From Bacillota bacterium (lineage in GTDB: Bacteria > Bacillota > Clostridia > Acetivibrionales > DTU013): a DNA stretch of 14,457 nt. The position numbers were made by a program, and so were the translations under genes. The first letter of the stretch is position 1; the number at the start of each line of letters is the position of its first letter. Where the stretch lies: the NCBI GenBank assembly GCA_023435925.1, contig JAEZLF010000225.1, positions 1 to 14,457 of the forward strand. The letters run 5' to 3'. Under the pieces are notes generated by a model, which had not been told where the DNA came from, did not search any database, and was given only the letters and a program-made list of their open reading frames with translations. Positions 13,541 through 14,457 of this stretch are shown here, piece by piece.

Positions 13541-14457
13541 ATGACCCATATCTATTATGTCGAGTATGATGCCACCCATCCCGGCAATTTTGTTTTTAAT
13601 TTGCCAGGAGGACATGATTGCTGGCTCCTGGTTCTTACCCAGACTCCCGCTGAATTTTGGGTTGACGGAGAAATGAAAGAATACCCGCCAAACTGCGCTG
13701 TTTTATATCCCCCGCATCACAAAATTCTGTACCGTGCCTGTACCGACAAATATGTCAACGACTGGGTCCGCTTTGATTCTGCCGAATCCTATCTGACCGG
13801 GGCGGCCATTCCGTTGGGAATCCCATTCCCCCTGCCCAACCCCGGCTATTGTCATAAATTATTTCAATTACTCGTTGCGGAGAATATGTTAAATAACAAC
13901 TATCGGGAGCTTTCTATTGACCATTTATTTAAAGTATTGTTTAACAAACTTCATGAAGCCTCCCATTATGCGGCAAGCTCATCACAACACCAGATACTGT
14001 CAGAATTACGCAGAAACATTTATAACAATCCGGGGTATAGTTGGAGCGTATCTGCTATGGCAGCCAGCCTGCATCTAAGTCCGGGTTACCTTCAGGCACT
14101 ATATAAGCAAGCGTTCGGTATCTCTTGCATAAATGATGTTATAAACTGCCGTATTCGTCTGGCAAGAGATCAGCTTATCCATAGTCCACATACCATAGCA
14201 GAAATTGCAGCTCTTTGTGGATATAGCAATGTAGAGCATTTCAGCAGGCAGTTTCACAAAAAAACCGGTCATTCCCCCCACACTTTTCGCAAGTTAAGTA
14301 TGCAGGGTCTTCTAATACCCTCCGCTGCTGCCTCCGCCGCCGCTGCTTCCGCCACCGCCGGAAGAACCGCCGAAGCCACCTCCGCCACCGCCAAAACCGC
14401 CGAAACCGCCTCCGCTGCGGCCCCCCCCCCCCCCACCCCCCCCCCAGCCAACAAGAA
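13541..14457 (+). CDS. AraC-family transcriptional regulator, 3' end unclear
   Basis: A frame opens at ATG 13541 (GGAG six bases before it) and codes for a one-component regulator: a cupin-like ligand-binding N-terminal region (about 1-140, MTHIYYVEYDATHPGNFVF), then an AraC-type double helix-turn-helix. The first helix pair is near 168-190 (VSAMAASLHLSPGYLQALYK) and the second near 215-243 (IAEIAALCGYSNVEHFSRQF), followed by HKKTGHSPHTFRK. Such proteins normally end within a few residues of this point, near 14295. Here no stop follows: the frame continues through an Ala/Thr/Pro-rich stretch antisense to a Gly-rich gene up to the window edge. A TAA lies at 14294-14296 in the +1 frame, so a single-base error would restore a normal end. 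The gene is divergent from GH43 and likely its regulator. Confidence 0.82.
   Translation, partial: MTHIYYVEYDATHPGNFVFNLPGGHDCWLLVLTQTPAEFWVDGEMKEYPPNCAVLYPPHHKILYRACTDKYVNDWVRFDSAESYLTGAAIPLGIPFPLPNPGYCHKLFQLLVAENMLNNNYRELSIDHLFKVLFNKLHEASHYAASSSQHQILSELRRNIYNNPGYSWSVSAMAASLHLSPGYLQALYKQAFGISCINDVINCRIRLARDQLIHSPHTIAEIAALCGYSNVEHFSRQFHKKTGHSPHTFRKLSMQGLLIPSAAASAAAASATAGRTAEATSATAKTAETASAAAPPPPTPPPANK
14312..14457 (-). CDS. C-terminal end of a Gly/Phe/Ser-rich protein (partial)
   Basis: Reading the minus strand from the window edge, one frame gives 47 residues of almost pure Gly with Phe and Ser, including FGGFGGGGGGFGGSS and ending SSGGY at a TAG (14312-14314). Gly/Phe/Ser tails of this kind with a terminal aromatic residue are common in membrane proteins with a TPM (YgcG) domain or in DUF2207 proteins, but the domain itself lies outside the window, so this is a guess from the tail. 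It converges on the AraC-family gene with almost no gap. The upstream frame depends on exact homopolymer lengths and is uncertain. Confidence 0.45.
   Translation of the reverse strand, partial: LVGWGGGGGGGGRSGGGFGGFGGGGGGFGGSSGGGGSSGGGGSSGGY
14421..14445. repeat. Poly-C tract near the window end
   Basis: Fourteen C, one A and ten C stand in a row, only 12 bases from the window end. Such tracts are rare in a genome of this composition. The tract is in frame with Gly codons on the minus strand, so part may be real coding sequence. Its length and position also fit a sequencing or assembly artefact at a contig end. Confidence 0.8.

Noticed and set aside
14304..14321. A small AGGGT/ACCCT hairpin between the convergent genes.
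   Set aside because: A 5-bp stem with no T tract, overlapping a coding end, is too weak to call a terminator.
14269..14454. A minus-strand Ala/Val/Glu-rich 61-codon frame.
   Set aside because: It overlaps the Gly/Phe/Ser-rich frame, which has a far more protein-like repeat pattern and a typical ending, and it would run into the regulator's coding end.

Overview
The window looks like a carbohydrate-utilisation locus from a low-to-mid-GC Gram-positive bacterium, most likely a Firmicute of the Clostridia or Paenibacillus kind. The reasons are the lipoprotein-type solute-binding protein, the LplB/YtcP-type permeases, the YesM/YesN-type two-component regulators, strong AAGGAGG-like ribosome binding sites and good sigma-A promoters. 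The genus cannot be fixed from the sequence alone.

Layout. All genes but one lie on the minus strand, so the locus is transcribed from right to left. From right to left they are: (i) at the far right edge, the 3' end of an unidentified Gly/Phe/Ser-rich protein gene (minus strand), next to a poly-C run; (ii) an AraC-family regulator on the plus strand (13541 to the window end), the only plus-strand gene; (iii) a divergent GH43 glycosidase (11922-13343) that shares an overlapping promoter region with it; (iv) a tightly overlapping cassette of two YesN-like response regulators and one YesM-like sensor kinase (6795-11791); (v) a GH95-type glycosidase (4215-6668) with its own promoter; (vi) an ABC importer of two permeases and a solute-binding lipoprotein (461-4094) with its own promoter; (vii) the 5' end of a second, different GH95 enzyme (1-341), cut by the left edge.

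How the genes fit together (inference). The lipoprotein captures an oligosaccharide and the two permeases import it, powered by an ATPase not encoded here. GH43 and both GH95 enzymes show no signal peptide, so arabinosyl/xylosyl and fucosyl/galactosyl side groups would be removed inside the cell. The sensor kinase and the two response regulators would sense the sugar and induce the locus.

The most notable non-coding signal is a 45-bp element, 42 of 45 bases identical, at 4151-4195 and 6760-6804. In both places it supplies the -35 box and upstream region of a TTGACC-N17-TA(C/T)(A/G)AT promoter, one before the transporter genes and one before the first GH95 gene. It is a strong candidate for the operator of the local regulon. 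Other points worth a look are a 15-bp-arm inverted repeat overlapping an extended -10 box before the regulator cassette, an attenuator-like hairpin in the GH95 leader, and the missing stop codon of the AraC-family gene at the right edge. I see no tRNA, rRNA, CRISPR array, insertion sequence or phage gene, and no gene-free stretch longer than about 200 bases.
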